NCBI RefSeq assembly: GCF_047807365.1
Contig: NZ_JBLOUI010000027.1
Coordinates: forward strand, 1-35,768
Reading direction: 5' to 3'
DNA length: 35,768 bases
Source of the DNA: Peptacetobacter sp900539645
GTDB taxonomy: Bacteria > Bacillota > Clostridia > Peptostreptococcales > Peptostreptococcaceae
A program made the translations under genes and the position numbers. The notes under the pieces were generated by a model, which ran no database searches, was not told where the DNA came from, and saw nothing but the letters and a program-made list of their open reading frames with translations. Shown piece by piece: positions 1 to 7,156 of this stretch; positions within the stretch are counted from its first letter, which is position 1; every line of letters begins with the position of its first letter.

Positions 1-107
1 TATTTTATTAATTATTTTTTCATCTTTTCGCTTTTTCAATACATTCATATTACTATTATACACAAGTTTTCCACAGTTTTAAATTATTATAATTTCCTTA
101 AGAATAA

Positions 108-138
108 AAAAGACTGATACATTTCGTATCAGTCTTTT
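108..138 (-). terminator. Rho-independent terminator of the ThiXYZ-like operon
   Basis: A perfect 13-bp inverted repeat (AAAAGACTGATAC, 5-base loop, GTATCAGTCTTTT) lies about 45 bases past the stop of the ATPase gene. Read on the minus strand the stem is followed by a run of T. The stem is also flanked by A/T runs on the plus strand, so it could act in both directions. The remaining bases 1-107 are AT-rich, and I see nothing in them. Confidence 0.85.
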
Positions 139-184
139 AAACTTTATATCAATAAAACAAATTATTTTATTAAATTTTCATTAC

Positions 185-919
185 CTACACATGTAAAACA
201 TCCAGAATATCTTTCTTCAACTTAAACGAATACTCGACATCCCCTATCCTATCTCGATCCACAACAATCTCCATACTAACACTCGATGGCTTATTAGAAA
301 TAACGTAAATCCTATCAGAAAGCAAAATTGCCTCCTCAATATCGTGCGTAATCAATAAAATAGTCGACTTAACTTTCTTCCTAATATCCAACAACCACTT
401 CTGCATAGAAGACTTTGTAATCGAATCCAATGCTCCAAATGGCTCATCTAACAACATAATATCATTTGAATTTACATAAGTTCTCATAAAATTAGCCCTC
501 TGTCTCATACCTCCAGATAATTCTTTAGGATACTTATCTTCGTATCCCTCAAGACCAAACACCTTAAAATACTGTCTGACCTCTTCTCTGGCTTCAGATT
601 TCTTCTCTTTTCTAAGGACAAGAGGCAAAGAAACATTGTCTATTATAGTCTTGTATGGAAGAAGAAGATCCTTCTGATACATATAGCTAAGCTTTCCATT
701 TACATCAACTTTTCCACTATCCTGTTTCAACAGACCTGCTATAATATTGAAAATTGTGCTCTTACCACATCCACTTGGACCTAGTATTGATACAAGTTCG
801 CCTTCCTCGACATTAATAGAAATATTGTCGATTATCTTATCTCCATCAAATGACTTGCTAATATTTTCAATTCTTATCTTTGAGTTTAATTCTTTAATTT
901 TATTATCTTCTCTATTCAT
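185..919 (-). CDS. ABC transporter ATP-binding protein, ThiZ/SsuB-like
   Basis: This is the ATPase of a nitrate/sulfonate/thiamine-precursor-type importer, acting on the inner membrane face. The 244 residues hold a Walker A motif GPSGCGKS (47-54), a Q-loop glutamine near 82, the signature LSGGMRQR (134-141) and Walker B IMLLDEP (154-160), followed by the D-loop. The length is usual for the family. It is the last gene of a four-gene minus-strand operon, 46 bases after the lipoprotein gene and just before a terminator. By itself it looks like TauB/SsuB. The assignment to thiamine-precursor uptake comes from the ThiY-like binding protein and the MTH1187-family gene in the same operon. The ATG start has only a weak GAGAG-like ribosome site, so the start is less certain than the rest. 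Confidence 0.85.
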   Translation of the reverse strand: MNREDNKIKELNSKIRIENISKSFDGDKIIDNISINVEEGELVSILGPSGCGKSTIFNIIAGLLKQDSGKVDVNGKLSYMYQKDLLLPYKTIIDNVSLPLVLRKEKKSEAREEVRQYFKVFGLEGYEDKYPKELSGGMRQRANFMRTYVNSNDIMLLDEPFGALDSITKSSMQKWLLDIRKKVKSTILLITHDIEEAILLSDRIYVISNKPSSVSMEIVVDRDRIGDVEYSFKLKKDILDVLHV

Positions 920-965
920 ATTCTCTCGATTTCTTCTTTTTTATTACTTACTGTAATTTTATTAT

Positions 966-1967
966 CTACTGAGGTAGGAATTCATTTGTATAAGCATCTT
1001 CTGGTTTTAAGTCTTTATTTATTAAACCGTATTCTTTTAAGAATGCTGTATAATTATTCCAAACTTCATCCTTCATTTCTCCCCATCTAGGTGCATCATC
1101 TTTATATTTTGATGCTAAGAATTTCTGACTTTCTATAGCTAATTCTTCATCTATTTCTGGAGCGTGTTTAACTAATATCTTCGCTGCTTCTTCTGGATTA
1201 TCTATAGCGAACTGATATCCTTCTGTAGTGGCTTTCATAAATTTCTTAGCAAGTTCTGGATTATCATTTAATAAAGTTTCATTAGATATTATTACTGGAG
1301 TGTAATAGTCTAATCTCTTATCGAACTGATTAAGTGGTATAAAGTTTAAATCAAAGTTCTTTAATTTAGCCTGAACAACATCCCATCCTTCATATATCCA
1401 AGCAAAATCAACGCTATTAGTTGTAGCTGTAAAGAAGTCATCCTGTCCTATATCAGCTATTGTAACTTTATCAAAGTCTGCTCCAGTTTTTTCCATAACC
1501 GCTTTTATAGCTGCTGTTTCTGATTCAGAACCCCATCCTCCATAGATTTTTCCTTCAAAATCTTTTGGTGTTTCTATATTTTTATCTTTTGGTGATGCAA
1601 ATCCTGATGAATTGTGCTGAATTACAGCTGCTATTGCTTTTATTGGAAGCGGATCATCAGAAGTTTTAGCGTATGTAACTTCTTCCTGATATGATATACC
1701 AAAGTCTGCTTTTCCTGATGCAACTAAGCTCGCTGCTCCTCCTTCAGGTGGCTGAACTATTTCAACATCTAGTCCCTGATCTTTGTAGTATCCATTTTCT
1801 AAAGCAGTATAAAGTCCTGTGTGATTAGTATTTGGAGTCCAGTCTAATACTACAGTTACTTTTTCTCCTTTATTTGCTGATTTTTCTTCTTTTTTAGAGC
1901 ATCCCGAAAGAGTTGTAAGCATCAGGGCTCCAGCAAGGATTATCGATATATATTTTTTTATTTTCAT
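966..1967 (-). CDS. Substrate-binding lipoprotein, ThiY/NMT1 family
   Basis: Extracellular solute-binding protein of an ABC importer, 333 residues. A lipoprotein signal with lipobox LSGC puts the lipidated cysteine at residue 23, anchoring it to the outer membrane face. The mature protein begins with the NMT1/THI5-like pattern DWTPNTNHTGLY, followed by the typical block containing EGGAASLVASGKADFGISYQ. In characterised relatives (Bacillus halodurans ThiY) this family binds a formylaminopyrimidine salvaged into thiamine. By homology and operon context the ligand is probably a thiamine pyrimidine precursor, but this is not proven. A strong AAGGAG site precedes the ATG, and the gene begins 11 bases after the permease stop. 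Sulfonate or aromatic ligands handled by related SsuA/TauA proteins are the main alternative. Confidence 0.85.
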   Translation of the reverse strand: MKIKKYISIILAGALMLTTLSGCSKKEEKSANKGEKVTVVLDWTPNTNHTGLYTALENGYYKDQGLDVEIVQPPEGGAASLVASGKADFGISYQEEVTYAKTSDDPLPIKAIAAVIQHNSSGFASPKDKNIETPKDFEGKIYGGWGSESETAAIKAVMEKTGADFDKVTIADIGQDDFFTATTNSVDFAWIYEGWDVVQAKLKNFDLNFIPLNQFDKRLDYYTPVIISNETLLNDNPELAKKFMKATTEGYQFAIDNPEEAAKILVKHAPEIDEELAIESQKFLASKYKDDAPRWGEMKDEVWNNYTAFLKEYGLINKDLKPEDAYTNEFLPQ

Positions 1968-1978
1968 AAATTATCTCC

Positions 1979-2749
1979 TTAAACATTCCTATTTTTTAAA
2001 ACTTTTTTTCTTATAATTTGCACTACTCCAACAAATATTAAACTGAATATCACTATAAGTATTGTAGATGCAAATACTTTATCTAATGCATAAGCCTTTT
2101 TAGATCTAACCATATATACACCAAGTCCAACAGTTCCTCCTAACCATTCAGCTACAGTTGCAGCCATAACAGCGTATGTTGCAGAAATTTTAAGTCCAGA
2201 GAAAAGTTTTTCTATAGACATAGGAAACTTCAAATGTATAAATGTGTCTAATTTACTAGCATTCATCGTCTTGAATAGGTTTAAATAATCCTTATCCACA
2301 TTTTCCAGCCCATCTACAAAGCTAACCAGTATTGGGAAAAAACATGTAAGTATTACCATTAAAGTCTTTGGAAGTATTCCAAATCCAAACCAAATAACAA
2401 GAAGTGGTGCTATTGTTATTGTAGGTATCATCTGTGTTATAAGCATTAATGGATATAAACATTTTCTAATAATATCTACAAAATCCATCAATATTCCCAT
2501 TAAAAGTGCTATTAATACAGCCAGCATAAACCCAGATATAGACTCAAATATCGTAATAATACTATGATTAATTAAGTTTTCATAATCTGTAAAGAAAACT
2601 TCTATTATATCTGTAGGTGCTGGTAAAAGGTACTGTGGTATATCAAACTGTACCACAGCAAATTGCCAAACAGCTATTATAACCAAAAAAGTAATAATTG
2701 GATAAGAGGCTTTTTTTATACTATCTGTGGTTTCTAAGTTTGTCCTCAA
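1979..2749 (-). CDS. ABC transporter permease, ThiX/SsuC-like
   Basis: Membrane subunit of the importer, 256 residues with about six hydrophobic segments. A cytoplasmic loop shaped like the BPD_transp_1 EAA motif lies near residues 160-200 (stretch DTFIHLKFPMS onward), which contacts the ATPase. The start is a TTG codon (2747-2749) preceded by GGAGG at 8-base spacing. It overlaps the 3' end of the upstream thiamine-binding gene by 29 bases, so the two are probably translationally coupled. The order binding protein, permease, lipoprotein, ATPase is compact and unidirectional. Substrate assignment follows the neighbouring ThiY-like protein. A sulfonate or taurine importer is possible from this subunit alone. 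Confidence 0.85.
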   Translation of the reverse strand: MRTNLETTDSIKKASYPIITFLVIIAVWQFAVVQFDIPQYLLPAPTDIIEVFFTDYENLINHSIITIFESISGFMLAVLIALLMGILMDFVDIIRKCLYPLMLITQMIPTITIAPLLVIWFGFGILPKTLMVILTCFFPILVSFVDGLENVDKDYLNLFKTMNASKLDTFIHLKFPMSIEKLFSGLKISATYAVMAATVAEWLGGTVGLGVYMVRSKKAYALDKVFASTILIVIFSLIFVGVVQIIRKKVLKNRNV

Positions 2750-3011
2750 TAGTTAAACCTCCAGCCTTTTCATCTACTCTAGCTACAGTTATTACTCTTT
2801 CACAGTTTAATTCAAAAGGTAATTTGTGCATTTTTTTAATAAGCTCGAATACTTCATCGAATTCCCCTTCAAAAGTAGTACTCATTGCACCTATTTCATA
2901 TTTTAATCCACTTTTTTCTACTAACTCTATGCATGCATCTACTATTTTATACATCTGATCTTCATTTGCATAAGGGCGTAGAGGCATTACTGCTACGTCA
3001 GCTATTACCAT
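2721..3011 (-). CDS. MTH1187/YqgV-family thiamine-binding protein
   Basis: Small (96-residue) protein of the MTH1187/YkoF-related family (Pfam thiamine_BP, formerly DUF77), a ferredoxin-like fold in which members bind thiamine or thiamine-like ligands. Typical elements are the N-terminal strand VIADVAVMPLRP, the YEIGAMSTTFEGE block and the C-terminal strand with ERVITVARVDEK. An in-frame TTG lies at 3029, but the ribosome site AAAGGA lies between that TTG and the ATG at 3009-3011, with 9-base spacing, so I set the start at the ATG. It is the first gene of the ABC operon and overlaps the permease start. The pairing with a ThiXYZ-type transporter suggests a ligand-handling or sensing role, which is inference. 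Confidence 0.88.
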   Translation of the reverse strand: MVIADVAVMPLRPYANEDQMYKIVDACIELVEKSGLKYEIGAMSTTFEGEFDEVFELIKKMHKLPFELNCERVITVARVDEKAGGLTIEDKLRNHR

Positions 3012-3050
3012 AATTATCATTCCTTTCAATTTATATTGTCTACCTATTAT

Positions 3051-3079
3051 ATTATACTATCGCTAATTTTTTTAATCAA
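3051..3079 (-). promoter_or_regulatory. Sigma-A-like promoter of the ThiXYZ-like operon
   Basis: On the minus strand, TTGATT (3074-3079) is separated by exactly 17 bases from a perfect TATAAT (3051-3056), about 40 bases upstream of the first start codon. The leader is too short to hold a TPP aptamer. I find none of its landmark pieces (CTGAGA, ACCTGA) between the promoter and the gene. Confidence 0.6.
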
Positions 3080-3202
3080 ATATTCTTTATACTAAATTAA
3101 GATTTATTTTTTTAAGTAATCGATTGTATAACTATAAAAGATTACAAAATATTTTTACCCCTTATAAACTCTGTATAAACACATCAGATATATTTTTATA
3201 AT

Positions 3203-3232
3203 TTGATAAATTTACTTTAGTTTTAATATAAT
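3203..3232 (+). promoter_or_regulatory. Probable promoter of the NUDIX gene
   Basis: TTGATA (3203-3208), an 18-base spacer and TATAAT (3227-3232) lie about 48 bases upstream of the NUDIX start, in the divergent intergenic region shared with the ABC operon. Consensus match only. Confidence 0.5.
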
Positions 3233-3279
3233 TTATTCTATAATAAAAAGTATATAACTTCACTACAAGGAGCGTTGAA

Positions 3280-3897
3280 ATGTTTAATAAACAGAAAGTT
3301 TTAGATAGACTTACAAATCATAAGCCCTATATAAATGGCGCTGAATTTATGCGTAAATCTGCTGTTTTTATTCCTCTAGTTAGAAAGGACGGAGAAATTC
3401 ATATACTATTTGAAGTTAGAGCAAGTAGTCTTAAACACCGGCCATCTGAGATATCTTTCCCTGGTGGTGGCATAGAAGAAGGTGAAACTCCTCTACAAGC
3501 AGCTATAAGAGAAACTCAGGAAGAGATAGGCTCTTATCCTGAAGATATTAAAATAATTTCAGAACTGGATTTACTTATAACACCTGTAAAATATATAATT
3601 CATCCATTTGTTGGATATTTGGATAATATAGAACATATAAAGTTGAATAAGGATGAAGTAGACCATGTTTTTATGGTACCTCTAAGTTATCTTTTAGAAA
3701 ATCAACCTAAAAGATATTTTAATACTGTTCAGGTTTTACCAGATCAGAATCTTCCTTTTGATTTGATTCCTGGGGAGAAAAATTATAAGTTTGAAAATGG
3801 AAAATCTCAGGTTCTATTCTATAAATATAAGGACTATGTTATTTGGGGTATAACTGCAAAAATTTTATATAACTTTTTAGAATTTTTCAAAGACTAA
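3280..3897 (+). CDS. NUDIX hydrolase, CoA pyrophosphatase type (NudL/YeaB-like)
   Basis: Hydrolase of 205 residues with a complete Nudix box: Gly63, Glu69, Arg77-Glu78, Glu81-Glu82 and Gly84 fit GX5EX7REUXEEXGU. Just upstream the stretch LFEVRASSLKHRPSEISFPGG matches in shape the UPF0035 motif that marks the CoA-diphosphatase subgroup (cleaves CoA to 4'-phosphopantetheine and 3',5'-ADP in characterised members). Length suits that subgroup. A strong AAGGAG site stands 7 bases before the ATG. The gene is monocistronic, between its own promoter and a terminator that begins inside its stop codon region. Substrate is inferred from the subgroup motif. Confidence 0.87.
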   Translation: MFNKQKVLDRLTNHKPYINGAEFMRKSAVFIPLVRKDGEIHILFEVRASSLKHRPSEISFPGGGIEEGETPLQAAIRETQEEIGSYPEDIKIISELDLLITPVKYIIHPFVGYLDNIEHIKLNKDEVDHVFMVPLSYLLENQPKRYFNTVQVLPDQNLPFDLIPGEKNYKFENGKSQVLFYKYKDYVIWGITAKILYNFLEFFKD

Positions 3898-3940
3898 AAA
3901 AAGGGATTATCACACTTAATTTCTGTGATAATCCCTTTTT
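3896..3940. terminator. Bidirectional rho-independent terminator
   Basis: A long perfect stem (AAAAAGGGATTATCACA paired with its complement ending in CCCTTTTT) with a loop of about 9 bases. T-runs follow on both strands, so it can end both the NUDIX gene (plus) and the convergent membrane-protein gene (minus). Confidence 0.9.
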
Positions 3941-3950
3941 ATTTCGTTTT

Positions 3951-4409
3951 TTATGCAACTAAATGTTTTTCTACTGTTTTTTCATAGTTTATTCCAGCAA
4001 GTAAGAATGATGCTGCTGATACTGAAAGTGAAAGACCTATTGCAAGGTATATTACAACTAGTGGTACTCCACTTATAAGGTTAAACGCTCTTAATGATAT
4101 ACCCATAGTCATCATAAATGCCATTATCATATATCCTTTTTTATCAAAGAATGCGAATAAACAAGGTTCTTCATTTTCCATGTTAACTATTCTTTTAGAA
4201 TGTTTATTAAACATTTTGTAAAATACTTTTGAGAAGAATATTGTAAATCCTATAAGCCCAAGTATTATAGCTACTTCTTTAAGGCTACTCATTACAGCGA
4301 ATTCCTCTGCTGCTATTTTTAATATATTAAATCCTGCTATAGCCCAAACTGCTCCAGCTATGAAGAATAATGTTCTTTTACTTGCTTTTGGTTTAAATTT
4401 TTCTATCAT
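3951..4409 (-). CDS. Uncharacterised four-helix membrane protein
   Basis: A 152-residue protein with four clear hydrophobic segments, roughly residues 13-32, 42-62, 92-112 and 118-140. A short charged cytoplasmic-looking loop (FNKHSKRIVNMENEEP) separates the two pairs. I do not recognise a named family or catalytic motif. It is preceded by a good AGGAGG site before the ATG and is probably monocistronic, ending at the bidirectional terminator. A TATAAT at 4463-4468 could be the -10 element, but no good -35 accompanies it. Confidence 0.75.
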   Translation of the reverse strand: MIEKFKPKASKRTLFFIAGAVWAIAGFNILKIAAEEFAVMSSLKEVAIILGLIGFTIFFSKVFYKMFNKHSKRIVNMENEEPCLFAFFDKKGYMIMAFMMTMGISLRAFNLISGVPLVVIYLAIGLSLSVSAASFLLAGINYEKTVEKHLVA

Positions 4410-4717
4410 GATTTTTCCTCCTAAGTTTTAATATTTTTTATAAGAGTTTTATTTATGTTTATATTATACCCTATGTTTTTTATTTTAATCATTAAAGACT
4501 AAAATTATTTTATCACTCAAATATATTTTTATCAAGAATTTTTTCCTTACCCCTATTTGCAATCTCTGCTCTTAGATTAGTTAGTTATTTCAGATTTTTT
4601 AGCGTTGCTTCGACTTGCTTACTTAGTTTTACATCATTGCAGACAAAATTTAATAATTTAATATGTGTTTTTGCAAAAATATGCAAATATGTTGTTTAAC
4701 TTTCTAGAAATAATCAT
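4410..4717. other. AT-rich intergenic region, nothing recognised
   Basis: About 300 bases between the membrane-protein gene and the terminator of the 65-residue gene. Apart from the possible -10 element at 4463-4468 I find no ORF with a ribosome site, no clear hairpin and no known riboswitch signature. Confidence 0.5.
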
Positions 4718-4756
4718 AAAAAAAGCACCTTAACAATGCTCTGTTAAAATGCTTTT
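4718..4756 (-). terminator. Terminator overlapping the end of the 65-residue gene
   Basis: Stem AAAAGCA..TTAACA paired with TGTTAA..TGCTTTT, with a small CC/AA internal mismatch and a 6-base loop. On the minus strand a run of seven T follows. The 5' arm overlaps the stop codon of the gene at 4755-4952. Confidence 0.75.
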
Positions 4757-4952
4757 AATATCTTCCGTCTCTGTCACACTCTATTGCTATTCTCTCTTCT
4801 TCTAGCTCTTTTTCATATTTTTTAAATAATTTCATTTCTTCTTCTGTTAAATCTTCATTAGGTTTTAATTCATCTACTTCTAAATCCACATAGGTGTGAT
4901 TTCTTAACCATTCAAGTCTTTCTAATTGTTTATCTGTTAATTCAACTCTCAT
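4755..4952 (-). CDS. Small acidic hypothetical protein (65 aa)
   Basis: A highly charged, probably soluble helical protein starting MRVELTDKQLERLEWLRNH and rich in Glu/Lys, with no membrane segment or recognisable domain. The ATG overlaps the 3' end of a disturbed small transmembrane ORF by 11 bases. The nearest ribosome site, GGAGGAGAG, sits unusually far (12-16 bases) upstream and lies inside that ORF, so translation may be coupled to it. A terminator overlaps its stop codon. Function unknown. Confidence 0.6.
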   Translation of the reverse strand: MRVELTDKQLERLEWLRNHTYVDLEVDELKPNEDLTEEEMKLFKKYEKELEEERIAIECDRDGRY

Positions 4953-5086
4953 TTTTATTTCTTACTCTCCTCCATAATCTTTTTTCATATATATTTGGTG
5001 TAAATTTCTTCATATATTCACACAAAAAAGGTAAAAAAATAAGCAGTACCAAGACTGCCAGAAAAATTAGAACTATTATAAATCAT
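4942..5086 (-). pseudogene. Small single-pass membrane ORF lacking an in-frame start
   Basis: Frame 5082-4942 encodes 46 residues: a very hydrophobic segment (FIIVLIFLAVLVLLIFLPF) followed by a basic tail (YEKRLWRRVRNKNES). That layout resembles a real small inner-membrane protein rather than random sequence. The frame opens right after a TGA and has no ATG, GTG or TTG before the hydrophobic segment. An ATG at 5084-5086, with a GGGG ribosome site, lies one base out of frame; removing one base would join them into a 47-residue protein. It overlaps the next gene's start. It may be a frameshifted gene, a non-standard start or a sequence error. Confidence 0.35.
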
Positions 5087-5114
5087 ACTCAATCCCCATA
5101 ATGTGGAGTTACGA

Positions 5115-5178
5115 GGACTATTATGAACATACTTTGTACTTGTTAATTTAATAATACACTTTTAATTCATAATAGTCC
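5115..5178. repeat. Perfect 13-bp inverted repeat, 38-base spacer
   Basis: GGACTATTATGAA (5115-5127) and TTCATAATAGTCC (5166-5178) are exact inverted copies in a gene-free stretch. A weaker 9-bp pair (ACTATAGAT at 5208-5216, ATCTATAGT at 5240-5248) follows. Neither has a T-run, so they are not classical terminators. They lie upstream of the small membrane ORF on the minus strand. Function unknown. Confidence 0.6.
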
Positions 5179-5287
5179 AATCGTTAAAATCTATCGTATT
5201 ATAGACAACTATAGATAGATTTTTAAATATCAAATTTCCATCTATAGTATTAATTATATACTTTATTACTATTAAAATCTTTCATAA

Positions 5288-5629
5288 TTATTCAGTCAAT
5301 CCACTTAATATAGTTTGAATATCTGTTGAATTCAAGTCTGATTTCTTTGTAAAAATAACTATATTCTCTCTTTCAGCTAATAATACCGTTTCCTCATCCA
5401 TAGAAAATCCTTCTACTTTTGAATAATCTATAGTAGCTACTCTATCGTCTTGAAGTATCGCATTCATAATAGTATCCCCTTCTGTAGCGATGAATTCTAG
5501 TATAGACATAGATATTCCTGTTAGTGTATTATAAGTTAGAACATTAACCATATCATTAGAATTTATTGTATGTATTATTTCTAACACCTGATCTTTTTCG
5601 CTTAAATTTTGAAATTCTACTGTTTCCAT
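5288..5629 (-). CDS. Hypothetical protein (113 aa)
   Basis: Soluble-looking protein with no signal peptide, membrane segment or domain I recognise. Composition is mixed alpha/beta (for example the hydrophobic strand ENIVIFTKK near the C-terminus). A strong GGTGGAGG ribosome site precedes the ATG, which supports the start. It follows the RNase H-like gene on the same strand after a gap of about 200 bases, and most of that gap is occupied by a second frame that looks like a displaced RNase H tail. Function unknown. Confidence 0.65.
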   Translation of the reverse strand: METVEFQNLSEKDQVLEIIHTINSNDMVNVLTYNTLTGISMSILEFIATEGDTIMNAILQDDRVATIDYSKVEGFSMDEETVLLAERENIVIFTKKSDLNSTDIQTILSGLTE

Positions 5630-5708
5630 TTTTAAACCTCCACCTAAAAATCTTTAATCCCTTTTTATTATAACATTATTTTATTTATTTTTTTCATTAG
5701 ATAAAAAC

Positions 5709-5873
5709 TTATCTTTTTTTATTAAATATATTTTTTACTCTATCTAAAAATCCAATTGGGGTAGATACGCAAATAGGTTTTATTCTTTTATCCAGTAGTT
5801 TTTTCTTGTTTCTAGCTTTTTGTCTATTTTCTATTATATTTTTAGCGATGTTTTCATTATCACAGGTATGCAT
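5709..5873 (-). pseudogene. Probable out-of-frame C-terminal tail of the RNase H-like gene
   Basis: A 54-residue open frame overlaps the last 13 codons of the RNase H-like gene in another phase and continues 125 bases past its stop. Its composition looks coding: basic and mixed, with NENIAKNIIENRQKARNKKK and ending GFLDRVKNIFNKKR. It has no ribosome site of its own at the ATG (5871-5873). It is open in this frame from just after a TAA near 5890, so a single shift in the A-rich stretch around 5876-5890 would fuse it to the RNase H domain. It could instead be a chance ORF. Confidence 0.35.
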
Positions 5874-7087
5874 TTTATTTTTTCTATATTTTTAAAGAAT
5901 AGCATCTCATCTTCATCTTCTACTTTAGCCACTTTTTTAGCCAATTTATCCACAAAATTATTCCAATAATTTCCACTATGCGATTCTATCTCATTAAATT
6001 TAACAGCAATTCCATCTTTAATACACATATTGTACAATTGCTTTAAGATTTTTCCATAGTCTATCTTAGGGTTTATTTTATTCGTACATATGTCTTTAAT
6101 AAAAGATAAATCGTGATTAATTTCAATATCATCAGAATATTTCGTAATAAATACCCATTCAAGCGCTCTCATAGCTGCTACAAGTTCTCCCGATATATTC
6201 TTTTTACCCGTTATATCTCTTTCCGCATAAGAATATCTATATATCTCTTTATCGTTTTCAATAACTACAAATGCTGCACCGTATTTTTTCGTAGCCTCGC
6301 AGTATGATCCATCTGTGTATATTTTTAATATTTTTTCATCATTTACAAAATCTATATATTTTAAATCACTTAACTCTTTGTTTTCGTTTATATATTCTTT
6401 TGCTTTTTCTAAGCTACTAAATTTTTTCATATATGCGCTAGAATATCCGTCAGTCTGCTCTCTTGCTAATTCATAATTTTTGTATATACCTGGTTTTCTT
6501 CCTCTTACAACGACATAACACTTTCCTTTATAGAATTTTCCTTCTTCAATATATTTATTGGCATCTTCCAAGTTTTTAAATTTTTTCCATTCTGATCTAG
6601 ATACACCCTTTACCTGATTTTTAGCTTCTTCTAAAGACTCATACACACCTACCTTCTTTCCATTTCTAACAGCATAATATACTTTTGCTGTCTTTTTTTC
6701 TTTTTCTTCTTTAGAAGTTAATAAAGATCTGGTGTCTTGTTTGTATTCTATAGTTAATCTAGGTAATTTTTTAGCAGTTATTTTACTTACATCTGTTATC
6801 ACTAATGGTTCTTTTTTAACATATTCTTTATCACCCTCATCAAGGTTTTTTATTGTCTTATTGCTAACTGTACTCTGGTATTTTGATTTGTAATATTTAT
6901 CATCATAATAATCATAGTAATCGTCAATATAATCATCACTCCATTGACCATAGTCACTTTCATCGTCATAGCTTAGATTTTCATACTCATCATAGCTATA
7001 ATAAGTATTGTTAATATATACTCCATCAGCTCCATTATCCTCGTAATAGTCTATATCATCTAAATACCGCTCATCAAACTCATCCAC
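5834..7087 (-). CDS. RNase H family protein with two viroplasmin-type domains
   Basis: The 417 residues contain, in order: an acidic Tyr/Asp-rich segment (1-70); two Caulimovirus-viroplasmin-like domains (about 135-181 and 188-234, each with the pattern YxVxxGxxxGxYxxxxxA and a closing KKFxxLexA); then an RNase HI domain (about 253-390). The RNase H catalytic set appears complete: Asp259 (YTDGS), Glu301 (SGELVAA), Asp326 and Asp380, with a His370 at the usual loop position. It should cleave RNA in RNA/DNA hybrids; viroplasmin domains in RNase H1 bind hybrids or dsRNA. The GTG start used here has no proper ribosome site. A GAGGTG site lies 57 bases upstream with an open frame and an ATA where the start should be. 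The C-terminus may be frameshifted. Confidence 0.8.
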   Translation of the reverse strand: MDEFDERYLDDIDYYEDNGADGVYINNTYYSYDEYENLSYDDESDYGQWSDDYIDDYYDYYDDKYYKSKYQSTVSNKTIKNLDEGDKEYVKKEPLVITDVSKITAKKLPRLTIEYKQDTRSLLTSKEEKEKKTAKVYYAVRNGKKVGVYESLEEAKNQVKGVSRSEWKKFKNLEDANKYIEEGKFYKGKCYVVVRGRKPGIYKNYELAREQTDGYSSAYMKKFSSLEKAKEYINENKELSDLKYIDFVNDEKILKIYTDGSYCEATKKYGAAFVVIENDKEIYRYSYAERDITGKKNISGELVAAMRALEWVFITKYSDDIEINHDLSFIKDICTNKINPKIDYGKILKQLYNMCIKDGIAVKFNEIESHSGNYWNNFVDKLAKKVAKVEDEDEMLFFKNIEKIKCIPVIMKTSLKI

Positions 7088-7156
7088 TTCCTGGATTTCA
7101 TCATCTATAAGATCCTCAAATATTTCTATTTTTTCTATTTAATCACCTCACAATGA

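Noticed and set aside
3012..3029. Upstream TTG start for the thiamine-binding gene
   Set aside because: The ribosome site AAAGGA lies downstream of this TTG, so the ATG at 3009-3011 is the proper start.
3012..3279. Search for a TPP riboswitch upstream of the ThiXYZ-like operon and the NUDIX gene
   Set aside because: None of the conserved THI-box segments are present on either strand.
5875..5892. Canonical programmed -1 frameshift heptamer in the RNase H-like gene
   Set aside because: The A-rich junction does not fit X-XXY-YYZ in the reading phase, and no downstream pseudoknot is obvious; a simple indel is more likely.
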